A stretch of 64,000 bases of DNA from Streptomyces wedmorensis. Its GTDB lineage: Bacteria; Actinomycetota; Actinomycetes; Streptomycetales; Streptomycetaceae. The translations under genes were made by a program, and so were the position numbers. Positions 7,616-16,237 of this stretch are shown in pieces. The stretch's first letter is position 1. Each line of letters begins with the position of its first letter. The notes beneath the pieces are model-generated. The model searched no databases and was not told where the DNA came from. It saw only the letters and a list, made by a program, of their open reading frames with translations. The DNA lies in assembly GCF_000716445.1 (NCBI RefSeq), contig NZ_JNWK01000030.1, positions 1 to 64,000 on the forward strand, in the 5' to 3' direction.

Positions 7616-8467
7616 ATGACGGTCATGACGCACGCGATGCTGAAGGGCTCCAACGTCCCTCTCGACACCGCGGCCGTACGGGCCGTGCTCCGCTGGACCC
7701 CGGGCCCCGGGGTCCCCGACGTGGATGCCTCGGCCCTGCTGCTGGGGCCCTCCGGGCGTGTGCGGTCCGACGAGGACTTCGTCTTCTACAACCAGCCGCG
7801 CCACCCTTCGGGCCTGGTGCGGCGGCTGCCGAAGAAGCGGGTCGCCGAGGGCCTGACGGACACCGTGGAGGCCGATCTGGCCGGTCTCGACGGGTCGGTC
7901 GACCGGGTGGTGATCGCGGCCTCCTCGGACGGCGGCACGTTCCGCTCCGTCTCCGACCTCCGCATCCTCGTGTTCGACGCGACGGCCGGGCCTGAGCGCG
8001 AGCCGCTGGCCCGCTTCGACGTGACGGCGGAGACCGGCGAGGAGACGGCGGTCATCTGCGGCGAGCTGTACCGGCGCGGGGACGGCTGGAAGTTCCGCGC
8101 GGTGGGACAGGGCTATCCGACGGGTCTGATCGGCCTCGCGACCGACTTCGGCATCTCGGTGGACGAGGACGCCGCCCAGGAGGCCGCGCAGGGGGCCCAG
8201 GACGCCGCCGCGGGCGCCCAGGAGGGCGCCACTGCCGGCGACCCGGATCTGGACCTGACCCTGGTCCACACGCCCGTTCCCGTGCCGCCGCAGCCGACGG
8301 TGCCGCCCGTGCCGGACCGCGCGCCCGGCTACGGCTACCCGCAGCCGCCCACGCACGCCCCGGCCCCGGCGTACGGCTACCCGCAGCCCGTGGCGGCCGC
8401 CGAGCAGAACCCGGCGCCCGACTTCCGGATGCCGCCGATGGGTCCGCAGTTCGTCAGGTCGTCCTGA
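7616..8467 (+). CDS. TerD-family protein with proline-rich C-terminal tail
   Basis: 283 residues. The N-terminal part up to about residue 175 is a TerD domain: MLKGSNVPLD, DVDASALLLGPSGRVRSDEDFVFYNQ, a segment like FDVTAETGEETAVICGELY, and [17 protein letters not shown]. TerD domains bind calcium through acidic residues. The rest is low complexity with Pro/Gln/Tyr repeats such as GYGYPQP, perhaps for interaction. The start ATG 7616 has GGGAGG 5 bases upstream; ATG 7625 is an alternative. It is divergent from the HpcH/HpaI gene across about 180 bases, so the two may share a control region. Confidence 0.85.
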   Translation: MTVMTHAMLKGSNVPLDTAAVRAVLRWTPGPGVPDVDASALLLGPSGRVRSDEDFVFYNQPRHPSGLVRRLPKKRVAEGLTDTVEADLAGLDGSVDRVVIAASSDGGTFRSVSDLRILVFDATAGPEREPLARFDVTAETGEETAVICGELYRRGDGWKFRAVGQGYPTGLIGLATDFGISVDEDAAQEAAQGAQDAAAGAQEGATAGDPDLDLTLVHTPVPVPPQPTVPPVPDRAPGYGYPQPPTHAPAPAYGYPQPVAAAEQNPAPDFRMPPMGPQFVRSS

Positions 8468-8474
8468 GGCCGGC

Positions 8475-8504
8475 ACCGGCGGCCGTCCCGGGGACGCCGC
8501 CGGT
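8475..8504. terminator. hairpin between convergent Ter genes
   Basis: Perfect 9-bp arms ACCGGCGGC (8475-8483) and GCCGCCGGT (8496-8504) with a 12-nt loop, in the 63-nt gap between the convergent TerD-like and TerA-like genes. Confidence 0.55.
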
Positions 8505-8530
8505 CCCACGGGCGTCCCCGGGGGCAACGG

Positions 8531-9268
8531 CTACGCCTTGGTCTTGTAGCCGCGCCCCCACTGGAGTCCCCAGCCGTACAGCCGGTCCAGCTCGGCCTGG
8601 AAGCCGTATACGAACCGCACCTCGCGGCGGACGGTCAGCTCGCCCTTGACGTTCTCCATGGAGAAGACCGCGCAGGAGCGGGCCTGCGGGGCGCGCTCGT
8701 CGAGTTCGATCTCGATCCGCGGGCCGTTGCTCGGGTAGAGCGTGACCTTGGCGTGCGTGCGGTCGAAGGCCGGGGTCTGGTCGTAGATGTACGCGAAGAA
8801 CAGCAGCCGCTTGATCGAGTCACGGTGGTCCAGGTTGACGAAGATCGTCTCGCCGGAGGAGCCCCCGAAGCGGTCGTCGCCGCTCAGCTTCACGTACGGG
8901 GCCGCGTTCAGGTCGCCGAAGAACCCGCCCAGCGGCTGCACCACTCCCTTGCTGCCGTCGGCGAGCTCGTAGAGGCAGCCCAGGTCGAGGTCGACGTTGA
9001 CCATGCCCTGGGTATGGGCCTGGACGACCTCGGGCTTGAAGAGCTGGGAGGGGTTCCGCAGCAGCCGCCCGCTCTGCCGTGAGCGGCCCTCGATGTCGGA
9101 GGTCCGCATCCGCCAGGAGAGGTTCACCCGGAGGTTTCCCGTCGCGGCGCCCTGCTTGGTGAGCGACACGGACGGGCGCCGTTTCGTCAGGTCGATCGCG
9201 TTCGACACGGCATTGCCCGAGTCGAACGGTGCCGCCCTTCCCGGAAAAAGGTTGTCCCAGAAGGCCAT
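8531..9268 (-). CDS. TerA-like / TerD-superfamily protein
   Basis: 245 residues beginning MAFWDNLFPGRAAPFDSG. SLTKQGAATGNLRVNLSWRM, MVNVDLDLGCLYELADGSKG and the FAYIYDQTPAFDRTHAKVTLYPS region resemble the TerA branch of the TerD superfamily, a stress-linked domain of uncertain biochemistry. The ATG at 9268 has GAAGG 4 bases upstream. A larger open frame extends to 9520 with no better start. It is convergent with the TerD-like gene and lies downstream of the DUF475 gene on the same strand, separated by a hairpin. Confidence 0.75.
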   Translation of the reverse strand: MAFWDNLFPGRAAPFDSGNAVSNAIDLTKRRPSVSLTKQGAATGNLRVNLSWRMRTSDIEGRSRQSGRLLRNPSQLFKPEVVQAHTQGMVNVDLDLGCLYELADGSKGVVQPLGGFFGDLNAAPYVKLSGDDRFGGSSGETIFVNLDHRDSIKRLLFFAYIYDQTPAFDRTHAKVTLYPSNGPRIEIELDERAPQARSCAVFSMENVKGELTVRREVRFVYGFQAELDRLYGWGLQWGRGYKTKA

Positions 9269-9283
9269 GACGCCTTCACCCCC

Positions 9284-9331
9284 CACTGATCGCCGGCCCC
9301 ACTGATCGCCGGCACCGCTGATCACCGACAC
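9284..9331. repeat. 16-bp tandem repeat upstream of the TerA-like gene
   Basis: Three imperfect copies of a CCACTGATCGCCGGC(A/C) unit lie 15-65 bases before the minus-strand start at 9268. They may be a regulatory repeat or slippage. Confidence 0.5.
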
Positions 9332-9340
9332 CGCACATGC

Positions 9341-9375
9341 CTGCGGGGCGGCCGGGTGCACCGACCGCCCCGCAG
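9341..9375 (-). terminator. hairpin after the DUF475/TerC-like gene
   Basis: Perfect 11-bp arms CTGCGGGGCGG (9341-9351) and CCGCCCCGCAG (9365-9375), loop 13 nt, 27 nt past the stop of the gene at 9402. Confidence 0.6.
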
Positions 9376-9401
9376 TGAAGCGTTCCTCATTGCCGGGGTT
9401 G

Positions 9402-10562
9402 TCACACCCCGGACGACACCTCGGTCTTGTCCCCCGAGGGACCCGACCCGCCCTCGGCCGCCGCGAGCGCCTTGTTGCGCCGTACGGAGGACCAGAAGGA
9501 CCAGGCGATGAGGGCGACACCGATGAGACCGGTGACCACCTCGGGGATCTGGTAGCGGATGGAGACCATGAGGATCAGGGCCAGCGCGCCGATCGCGTAG
9601 TGCGCGCCGTGCTCCAGGTAGACGTAGTCGTCGAGGGTGCCCTGGCGGACCAGGTAGACCGTCAGCGAACGGACGTACATGGCGCCGACGCCGAGGCCGA
9701 GCGCCATCAGGACGATGTCGTTGGTGATGGCGAAGGCGCCGATGACACCGTCGAAGGAGAAGGAGGCGTCGAGGACCTCCAGGTAGAGGAACATGAAGAA
9801 GGCGGCCTTGCCGGCCAGCTGCACGACGCCGACCTGCTTGCCGCTGCGCTTGGCCTCTTCCTCGGCCTCGTGCTCGCGCTCCTCCTCCTCCTCCAGCTTG
9901 TTCTCGAAGTAACCGGAGAGACCGCCGACGACGAGGTACGTGATGAGGCCGAAGACGCCCGAGAGCAGAACCGTCGACGCCGCGTCGACGTGCGTGCCGC
10001 CGTGCTGGTGGGCCTGGGTCGCGAAGGTCATGGCGCTGATCGCCAGGACGACCAGGGCGATGCAGACCGACAGCATGTCGACCTTGCCGAGCTTCGCCAG
10101 CGGGCGCTCCAGCCAGCCGAGCCACTTGATGTCACGGTCCTCGAAGATGAAGTCGAGGAAGATCATCAGCAGGAACATCCCGCCGAAGGCCGCGATCGAG
10201 GGGTGGGCGTCGGTGACGAGCTGTTCGTAGCGCTCGGCGTCGTTGAGTGCGAGATCGACCGCCTCGATGGGGCCGATCTTGGCACTGATCGCCACGATCA
10301 CGACGGGGAAGACCAGCCTCATGCCGAAGACGGCGATGAGCACACCGATGGTGAGGAAGATCTTCTGCCAGAAGGCATTCATCTTCTTCAGGATTCCGGC
10401 GTTGACCACTGCATTGTCGAAGGACAGCGAGATCTCGAGGACGCACAGGATCGCGACGATCCCGAACGCCTCCCACCCCCCGTAGAGCACCGCTGCGACC
10501 AGGCCGAGTGCCGTGATGGCGAACGACCAGCCGAAGGTTTTCAGAACCACTGTTTGCCCCAT
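9402..10562 (-). CDS. TerC-like integral membrane protein (DUF475)
   Basis: 386 residues with about nine hydrophobic segments. FGIVAILCVLEISLSFDNAV and FMFLYLEVLDASFSFDGVIGAF are the paired E-x-x-x-SxDN/D motifs of the TerC/DUF475 superfamily, thought to take part in metal handling. A cytoplasmic Glu-rich linker (ENKLEEEEEREHEAEEEAKR) near the middle separates the two halves. ATG at 10562. It sits 16 bases after a TerD gene on the same strand, so co-transcription is likely. TerC and TerD proteins are known to work together in oxidative and metal stress. Confidence 0.85.
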   Translation of the reverse strand: MGQTVVLKTFGWSFAITALGLVAAVLYGGWEAFGIVAILCVLEISLSFDNAVVNAGILKKMNAFWQKIFLTIGVLIAVFGMRLVFPVVIVAISAKIGPIEAVDLALNDAERYEQLVTDAHPSIAAFGGMFLLMIFLDFIFEDRDIKWLGWLERPLAKLGKVDMLSVCIALVVLAISAMTFATQAHQHGGTHVDAASTVLLSGVFGLITYLVVGGLSGYFENKLEEEEEREHEAEEEAKRSGKQVGVVQLAGKAAFFMFLYLEVLDASFSFDGVIGAFAITNDIVLMALGLGVGAMYVRSLTVYLVRQGTLDDYVYLEHGAHYAIGALALILMVSIRYQIPEVVTGLIGVALIAWSFWSSVRRNKALAAAEGGSGPSGDKTEVSSGV

Positions 10563-10578
10563 CGTGAATCACATGGCT

Positions 10579-11154
10579 TTACGAAACGTTGACCCCGAAG
10601 TCTAGAGCGATGCCCCTCAGCCCCGACGCGTACCCCTGACCGACCGCACGGAACTTCCATTCGCCGTTGTAGCGGTAGAGCTCGCCGAAGATCATCGCGG
10701 TCTCGGTGGACGCGTCCTCGGAGAGGTCGTACCGGGCGAGTTCCTGACCGTCCAGCTGGTTCACGACGCGAATGAAAGCATTGCTGACCTGGCCGAAGCT
10801 CTGGCCGCGGTTGTCGGCGTCATGGATCGACACCGGAAAGACGATCTTGTCGCAGTGCGCCGGAACCTTGTCGAGGTCCACGATCAGGGACTCGTCGTCG
10901 CCGTCACCCTCGCCGGTGAGGTTGTCGCCGGTGTGTTCGACGGAGCCCTCGGGGCTGCGCAGCTGGTTGTAGAAGACGAAGTACTCGTCCCCGAGCACCC
11001 GGCCGGCCTGGCACAGCAGGGCGCTGGCGTCGAGGTCGAAGGGGGCTCCGGTGGTGGAGCGCGCGTCCCAGCCGAGTCCGACGAGGACCTTGGTGAGGTT
11101 GGGTGCGGCCTTGGAGAGGGAGACGTTGCCTCCCTTGGCGAGCGTGACGCCCAT
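10579..11154 (-). CDS. TerD-family calcium-binding stress protein
   Basis: 191 residues, complete TerD domain: [67 protein letters not shown] and [20 protein letters not shown]. The repeated acidic segments (DLDAS, DGDDES) are the calcium sites of this family. It is about the same length as the paralogue upstream at 11236 and closely similar along its whole length. Compared with that copy it carries two additional cysteines (LLCQAG and PAHCDK). It precedes the DUF475/TerC-like gene by 16 bases. Confidence 0.9.
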   Translation of the reverse strand: MGVTLAKGGNVSLSKAAPNLTKVLVGLGWDARSTTGAPFDLDASALLCQAGRVLGDEYFVFYNQLRSPEGSVEHTGDNLTGEGDGDDESLIVDLDKVPAHCDKIVFPVSIHDADNRGQSFGQVSNAFIRVVNQLDGQELARYDLSEDASTETAMIFGELYRYNGEWKFRAVGQGYASGLRGIALDFGVNVS

Positions 11155-11185
11155 GATGCGGTTCCTCCCCGGTGGTGATGAGGCA

Positions 11186-11219
11186 CGTCCGGCGCCGCAC
11201 GGAGGTGCGGCGCCGGACG
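11186..11219 (-). terminator. strong hairpin between tandem terD genes
   Basis: Perfect 15-bp arms (11186-11200 and 11205-11219) with a GGAG-type 4-nt loop, 17 nt past the stop of the upstream terD gene. It may end or reduce read-through into the second terD copy. Confidence 0.75.
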
Positions 11220-11235
11220 GTTCGAACTATTCGGC

Positions 11236-11811
11236 TCAGACGTTGACGCCGAAGTCCTGCGCGATGCCGCGCAGGCCGGAGGCGTAGCCCTGGCCGACGG
11301 CGCGGAACTTCCACTCGGCACCGTGGCGGTACAGCTCGCCGAAGACCATGGCGGTCTCGGTCGAGGCGTCCTCGGAGAGGTCGTACCGCGCGATCTCGGC
11401 GCCGCCGGCCTGGTTCACGACGCGGATGAACGCGTTGCGCACCTGGCCGAAGGACTGCTGGCGGTTCTCGGCGTCGTAGATCGACACCGGGAAGACGATC
11501 TTGGCCACGTCGGCCGGCACGGTGGCCAGGCTGACCTTGACCTGCTCGTCGTCGCCCTCGCCCTCGCCGGTGAGGTTGTCACCGGTGTGCTCGACCGAGC
11601 CGTCGGCGCTCTTCAGGTTGTTGAAGAAGACGAAGTCCTGGTCGTTGCGGACCTTGCCCTCCTCGCTCACCAGGATGGCGCTGGCGTCGAGGTCGAAGTC
11701 CGTACCGGTGGTGGTGCGGACGTCCCAGCCCAGACCGACGGTCACGGCGGTGAGGCCAGGGGCCTCCTTGGTCAGCGAGACGTTGCCGCCCTTGCTGAGG
11801 CTGACTCCCAC
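11236..11811 (-). CDS. TerD-family calcium-binding stress protein
   Basis: 191 residues from the GTG at 11811, which has GGAGGG 4 bases upstream. An ATG at 11823 in frame would add four residues and lacks a good site. The GTG start also gives the same length and N-terminus ([20 protein letters not shown]) as the neighbouring paralogue. The full TerD signature is present: [59 protein letters not shown]. It probably acts in calcium-dependent stress response. A hairpin separates it from the second copy. Confidence 0.9.
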   Translation of the reverse strand: MGVSLSKGGNVSLTKEAPGLTAVTVGLGWDVRTTTGTDFDLDASAILVSEEGKVRNDQDFVFFNNLKSADGSVEHTGDNLTGEGEGDDEQVKVSLATVPADVAKIVFPVSIYDAENRQQSFGQVRNAFIRVVNQAGGAEIARYDLSEDASTETAMVFGELYRHGAEWKFRAVGQGYASGLRGIAQDFGVNV

Positions 11812-11949
11812 GAGTCCCTCCATACGTTTTCAGGGGCAGCGCCCCAGTCGTGCGTTGGCATCGGATCAACGACTGGATCCTAGTGACGGGTTCCCGGTCG
11901 AAACAGTCGATTCGACCGGTGATTCCGAGGGTGTCGGCCCCGGACCGGC

Positions 11950-12408
11950 TCAGATGGCGTCGAGGGCCTTCAGGTAGTCGCCGAGGTCACGGGCGTCCGA
12001 CAGGGCGTTGACGACGGTCCAGCGGACGACGCCCTGCCGGTCGATGACGAAGGTGCCGCGGACCGCGCAGCCCTTCTCCTCGTCGAAGACGCCGTAGGCG
12101 CGGGAGGCCTCGCCGTGCTTCCAGAAGTCGGAGAGCAGCGGGAAGTCCAGGTCCTCCTGGTCGGCGAAGACCCGCAGGGTGTGGATCGAGTCGTTGGAGA
12201 CGGCCAGGAGCTGGGTGTCGTCGTTGACGAAGCTCGGCAGGTGGTCGCGCAGCTCGCGCAGCTCGCCGGTGCAGACGCCGGTGAACGCGAACGGGTAGAA
12301 GAGCAGCACCACGTTCTTCTCGCCGCGGAAGTCCGAGAGCCTCACGGTGCGGCCGTGGTTGTCCTTCAGCTCGAACTCCGGGGCCTCGGTGCCGACCTCG
12401 ACGGCCAT
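11950..12408 (-). CDS. AhpE/BCP-type peroxiredoxin
   Basis: 152 residues from ATG 12408; an ATG at 12420 would add four. It has the thioredoxin-like peroxiredoxin fold with the active-site segment FYPFAFTGVCTGEL, where the Cys is the peroxidatic residue and Thr/Pro are conserved. DNHGRTVRLSDFRG and the late GTFVIDRQGVVRW are also typical. It reduces peroxides in the cytoplasm. Only one further Cys (EKGCAVRG) is seen, so a 1-Cys or atypical mechanism as in mycobacterial AhpE is possible. It is on the minus strand between DUF3052 and the terD genes. Confidence 0.85.
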   Translation of the reverse strand: MAVEVGTEAPEFELKDNHGRTVRLSDFRGEKNVVLLFYPFAFTGVCTGELRELRDHLPSFVNDDTQLLAVSNDSIHTLRVFADQEDLDFPLLSDFWKHGEASRAYGVFDEEKGCAVRGTFVIDRQGVVRWTVVNALSDARDLGDYLKALDAI

Positions 12409-12482
12409 CGCGTCACACATCCCTTCGACGGACCCGGTCCCTGGGCCGAATCGGTGAGGCCCAGCCTACGGCCTGTGCACGA

Positions 12483-12512
12483 AAGCCCCCGCCGGCGGGC
12501 CGGCGGGGGCTT
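12483..12512 (-). terminator. terminator after the DUF3052 gene
   Basis: Perfect 12-bp arms AAGCCCCCGCCG (12483-12494) and CGGCGGGGGCTT (12501-12512), loop 6 nt, 15 nt past the stop at 12528. Confidence 0.8.
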
Positions 12513-12527
12513 CTCGCAGCGTGGTGA

Positions 12528-12950
12528 TCAGCGCTTGGGGGCGGTCAGGCGGGTGCCCGTCCAGTCCTTGGCGACGCTGATGCTCTTGGTCTGGGAGAGA
12601 CCAGCAGTCTGCGCGGCATCGTTGATGTCGGACGGCTCGATGTAGCCGTCGCGGCCGGTCTTCGGCGTCAGCAGCCAGATCATGCCGCCGTCCTCCAGAA
12701 GACCGATGGAGTCCACCAGGGCGTCGGTGAGGTCACCGTCCTCGTCACGGAACCAGAGCACGACGGCGTCGGCGACGTCGTCGTAGTCCTCGTCCACGAG
12801 GTCGGCCCCGATGATGGACTCGATGCCTTCACGGAGATCCTGGTCGACGTCGTCGTCGTAGCCGATCTCCTGGACCACCTGTCCGGGCTCGAACCCCAGC
12901 CTGCCGGCCGGGTTGGTCCGCTCCTCCGCGTGGTCCGCGGTCGCGCTCAC
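12528..12950 (-). CDS. DUF3052 domain protein
   Basis: 140 residues, starting at GTG 12950 (MSATADHAEERTNP) with AGGAGG 6 bases upstream. The acidic core EIGYDDDVDQDLREGI, ALVDSIGLLEDGGMIWLLTPKTGRDGYIEPSDINDAAQTAGL matches the actinobacterial DUF3052 family of unknown function. It is small, soluble and without membrane segments. It is divergent from aceE across about 430 bases, an arrangement common in Streptomyces. The long open frame continuing upstream on this strand is the antisense shadow of aceE. Confidence 0.85.
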   Translation of the reverse strand: MSATADHAEERTNPAGRLGFEPGQVVQEIGYDDDVDQDLREGIESIIGADLVDEDYDDVADAVVLWFRDEDGDLTDALVDSIGLLEDGGMIWLLTPKTGRDGYIEPSDINDAAQTAGLSQTKSISVAKDWTGTRLTAPKR

Positions 12951-13379
12951 GGCTTGCCTCCTGCTCATTCGGAAAATGCTGTGGGCCACGCGTGGGCGCG
13001 TGGCGCTGGCCGTAGTCCACACGTGCCGGGGCTGATCGCGCAAGTACCGGGCCGCGGAGACCGCCGAAACGGTGACGTTTGGGGCCGTCTCGCCCCAACT
13101 TTCGGCAGGCTCGTACCCTCCTTCGTGATCAGACACACATGGTTCGTCCCGGTTTACCGGCTTCTGCGGTTTCAGTCTGCCGAACGCCCGGACGAAACGC
13201 ATGCGCGACTTGGGCGTAAGGTTGCGATTTGACCGCACCCGAACACACACCCGGAGAGGTGGAGGACACCCCTGGGGGTTACCCCTCGGTAAGTGTGACG
13301 TCTGGCGTCGGCGGGGTACACGATGGACATCCCGACCACTCCGTGGCCCGTGGGCACCACCGAACAGCGAAGGAAGAGC
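12951..13379. promoter_or_regulatory. divergent control region between DUF3052 and aceE
   Basis: About 430 bases with no supportable gene. It must hold the promoters of both divergent genes. It is slightly less GC-rich than its surroundings near 13120-13230. No operator or riboswitch was recognised with confidence. Confidence 0.5.
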
Positions 13380-16112
13380 GTGGCTCCCGGATCCGATCGC
13401 AACCCGATCATCATTGGCGGCCTTCCCAGCCAGGTCCCGGATTTCGACCCGGAAGAGACCCAGGAATGGCTCGACTCCCTCGACGCGGCCGTCGACGAGC
13501 GGGGCCGTGAGCGAGCCCGCTACCTCATGCTCCGTCTGATCGAGCGGGCCCGCGAGAAGCGCGTGGCCGTGCCCGAGATGCGGAGCTCGGACTACGTCAA
13601 CACCATCGCCACCAAGGACGAGCCCTTCTTCCCCGGCAACGAGGAGATCGAGCGCAAGGTTCTCAACGCCACCCGGTGGAACGCGGCCGTCATGGTCTCG
13701 CGCGCCCAGCGCCCGGGCATCGGCGTCGGCGGTCACATCGCGACCTTCGCCTCCTCGGCCTCGCTCTACGACGTGGGCTTCAACCACTTCTTCCGCGGCA
13801 AGGACGAGGGCGACGGCGGCGACCAGATCTTCTTCCAGGGGCACGCCTCCCCCGGCATCTACGCCCGCGCCTACCTCCTGGACCGGCTGAACGACACCCA
13901 GCTCGACGGCTTCCGCCAGGAGAAGTCGAAGTTCCCCAACGGCCTCTCGTCGTACCCGCACCCGCGGCTGATGCCGGACTTCTGGGAGTTCCCGACCGTC
14001 TCGATGGGCCTCGGCCCGCTCGGCGCGATCTACCAGGCCCGGATGAACCGGTACATGGAGGCGCGCGGCATCGCCGACACCTCCAAGTCCCACGTCTGGG
14101 CGTTCCTCGGCGACGGCGAGATGGACGAGGTCGAGTCGCTCGGCCAGCTCTCCATCGCCGCTCGCGAGGGCCTGGACAACCTGACCTTCGTCGTCAACTG
14201 CAACCTCCAGCGCCTCGACGGCCCGGTGCGCGGCAACGGCAAGATCATCCAGGAGCTGGAGTCGATCTTCCGGGGCAACGGCTGGAACGTCATCAAGCTG
14301 ATCTGGGACCGCTCCTGGGACCCGCTGCTCGCACAGGACCGCGACGGCATCCTCGTCAACAAGCTGAACACCACACCGGACGGCCAGTTCCAGACGTACG
14401 CCACGGAGACCGGCGGCTACATCCGGGACCACTTCTTCGGCGACGACCACCGGCTGCGGGCGATGGTCGAGGGCATGTCGGACCAGCAGATCCTGCACCT
14501 GGGCCGCGGCGGCCACGACCACAAGAAGATCTACGCGGCCTACGCGGCGGCCAAGGCCCACGCGGGCCAGCCGACCGTGATCCTCGCGCAGACCGTCAAG
14601 GGCTGGACCCTCGGCCCGAACTTCGAGGGCCGCAACGCGACCCACCAGATGAAGAAGCTGACGGTCGACGACCTCAAGCGCTTCCGCGACCGGCTGCACA
14701 TCCCGGTGACTGACCGGCAGTTGGAGGACGGCCTGCCGCCGTACTACCACCCGGGCCGGAACTCCGAGGAGATCCAGTACATGCACGACCGCCGCGAGGC
14801 GCTCGGCGGGTACGTGCCGACCCGCGTCGTGCGGGCGAAGCCGCTGGCCCTCCCCGACGACAAGACCTACGAGGCGGCCAAGAAGGGCTCCGGGCAGCAG
14901 TCGATCGCCACCACCATGGCGTTCGTCCGCATCCTGAAGGACCTCATGCGGGACAAGGAGATCGGCCGGCGCTTCGTGCTGATCGCCCCCGACGAGTACC
15001 GCACCTTCGGCATGGACGCGTTCTTCCCGAGCGCCAAGATCTACAACCCGCTGGGCCAGCAGTACGAGGCGGTCGACCGCGAACTCCTGCTCGCCTACAA
15101 GGAGTCCCCGACCGGCCAGATGCTCCACGACGGCATCTCCGAGGCCGGCTGCACGGCCTCGCTGATCGCCGCCGGTTCGGCGTACGCCACGCACGGCGAG
15201 CCGCTGATCCCGGTGTACGTCTTCTACTCGATGTTCGGTTTCCAGCGGACCGGCGACCAGTTCTGGCAGATGGCCGACCAGCTGGCGCGCGGCTTCGTGC
15301 TCGGCGCCACCGCCGGCCGCACCACGCTGACCGGCGAGGGCCTCCAGCACGCGGACGGCCACTCGCACCTGATCGCCTCGACCAACCCGGCCTGCATCGC
15401 CTACGACCCGGCGTACGGCTTCGAGATCGCGCACATCGTCAAGGACGGCCTGCGGCGGATGTACGGCCCCGCCGCCGAGGACGTCTTCTACTACCTGACC
15501 GTCTACAACGAGCCGATCCAGCACCCGGCCGAGCCCGCGGACGTGGACGTGGACGGCATCCTCCAGGGCATCCACCGCCTCAAGCCGGCCGAGGCCGGCG
15601 CCATCCCGGCGCAGATCATGGCCTCGGGTGTCGCCGTGCCGTGGGCGATCGAGGCGCAGCGGATCCTCGCCGAGGAGTGGAACGTGCGGGCCGACGTCTG
15701 GTCCGCGACCTCCTGGACCGAGCTGCGCCGCGAGGCCGTGGCCGTCGAGGAGCACAACCTGCTCCACCCGGACGAGGAGCTCCGCGTCCCGTACGTCACC
15801 CGCAAGCTCCAGGGCGCCGAGGGCCCGTTCGTGGCGGTCTCGGACTGGATGCGGGCGGTGCCGGACCAGATCTCCCGCTGGGTGCCGGGCACGTACACCT
15901 CGCTGGGCGCGGACGGCTTCGGCTTCGCGGACACGCGGGGTGCGGCCCGCCGCTACTTCCACATCGACGCCCAGTCGATCGTGCTGGCCGTGCTGACCGA
16001 GCTCGCCCGCGCGGGCAAGGTCGACCGTTCGGCCCTGAAGCAGGCCGTGGACCGCTACCAGCTGCTCGACGTGGCGGCCGCCGACCCCGGCGCCGCGGGC
16101 GGCGACGCCTGA
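13380..16112 (+). CDS. aceE: pyruvate dehydrogenase E1 component (homodimeric type)
   Basis: 910 residues from GTG 13380, preceded by GAAGGAAG. The frame is open 19 codons earlier, but the start at [14 protein letters not shown] fits the family. It catalyses thiamine-diphosphate-dependent decarboxylation of pyruvate and transfer to E2 lipoyl groups. Seen: [32 protein letters not shown], and the ThDP motif GDGEMDE running to [27 protein letters not shown] and the late [15 protein letters not shown] are also present. Length is close to the 880-920 residues usual for this type. No E2 or E3 gene is nearby, as is common in actinobacteria. Confidence 0.95.
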   Translation: MAPGSDRNPIIIGGLPSQVPDFDPEETQEWLDSLDAAVDERGRERARYLMLRLIERAREKRVAVPEMRSSDYVNTIATKDEPFFPGNEEIERKVLNATRWNAAVMVSRAQRPGIGVGGHIATFASSASLYDVGFNHFFRGKDEGDGGDQIFFQGHASPGIYARAYLLDRLNDTQLDGFRQEKSKFPNGLSSYPHPRLMPDFWEFPTVSMGLGPLGAIYQARMNRYMEARGIADTSKSHVWAFLGDGEMDEVESLGQLSIAAREGLDNLTFVVNCNLQRLDGPVRGNGKIIQELESIFRGNGWNVIKLIWDRSWDPLLAQDRDGILVNKLNTTPDGQFQTYATETGGYIRDHFFGDDHRLRAMVEGMSDQQILHLGRGGHDHKKIYAAYAAAKAHAGQPTVILAQTVKGWTLGPNFEGRNATHQMKKLTVDDLKRFRDRLHIPVTDRQLEDGLPPYYHPGRNSEEIQYMHDRREALGGYVPTRVVRAKPLALPDDKTYEAAKKGSGQQSIATTMAFVRILKDLMRDKEIGRRFVLIAPDEYRTFGMDAFFPSAKIYNPLGQQYEAVDRELLLAYKESPTGQMLHDGISEAGCTASLIAAGSAYATHGEPLIPVYVFYSMFGFQRTGDQFWQMADQLARGFVLGATAGRTTLTGEGLQHADGHSHLIASTNPACIAYDPAYGFEIAHIVKDGLRRMYGPAAEDVFYYLTVYNEPIQHPAEPADVDVDGILQGIHRLKPAEAGAIPAQIMASGVAVPWAIEAQRILAEEWNVRADVWSATSWTELRREAVAVEEHNLLHPDEELRVPYVTRKLQGAEGPFVAVSDWMRAVPDQISRWVPGTYTSLGADGFGFADTRGAARRYFHIDAQSIVLAVLTELARAGKVDRSALKQAVDRYQLLDVAAADPGAAGGDA

Positions 16113-16118
16113 GCCCGT

Positions 16119-16172
16119 GGGGTGTCCTGTCGATCGGAACGGGCTCCAGATGCCTGGTCGACGAGACACCCC
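16119..16172 (+). terminator. inverted repeat after aceE
   Basis: Arms 16119-16133 and 16158-16172 pair in 13 of 15 positions (GGGGTGTC / GACACCCC core) with a 24-nt loop, directly after the aceE stop. Probable terminator or 3' stabilising hairpin. Confidence 0.6.
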
Positions 16173-16237
16173 TAGCGCATAGCACCTGGTGAGGGCGGTG
16201 GGGCCGGTGGTCTCGCCGCCCTTCGGCGTTCTCTACG

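Noticed and set aside
12528..16169. 1213-codon minus-strand open frame
   Set aside because: Only the last 140 codons (DUF3052, from GTG 12950) are a gene. The rest is antisense to aceE and low complexity.
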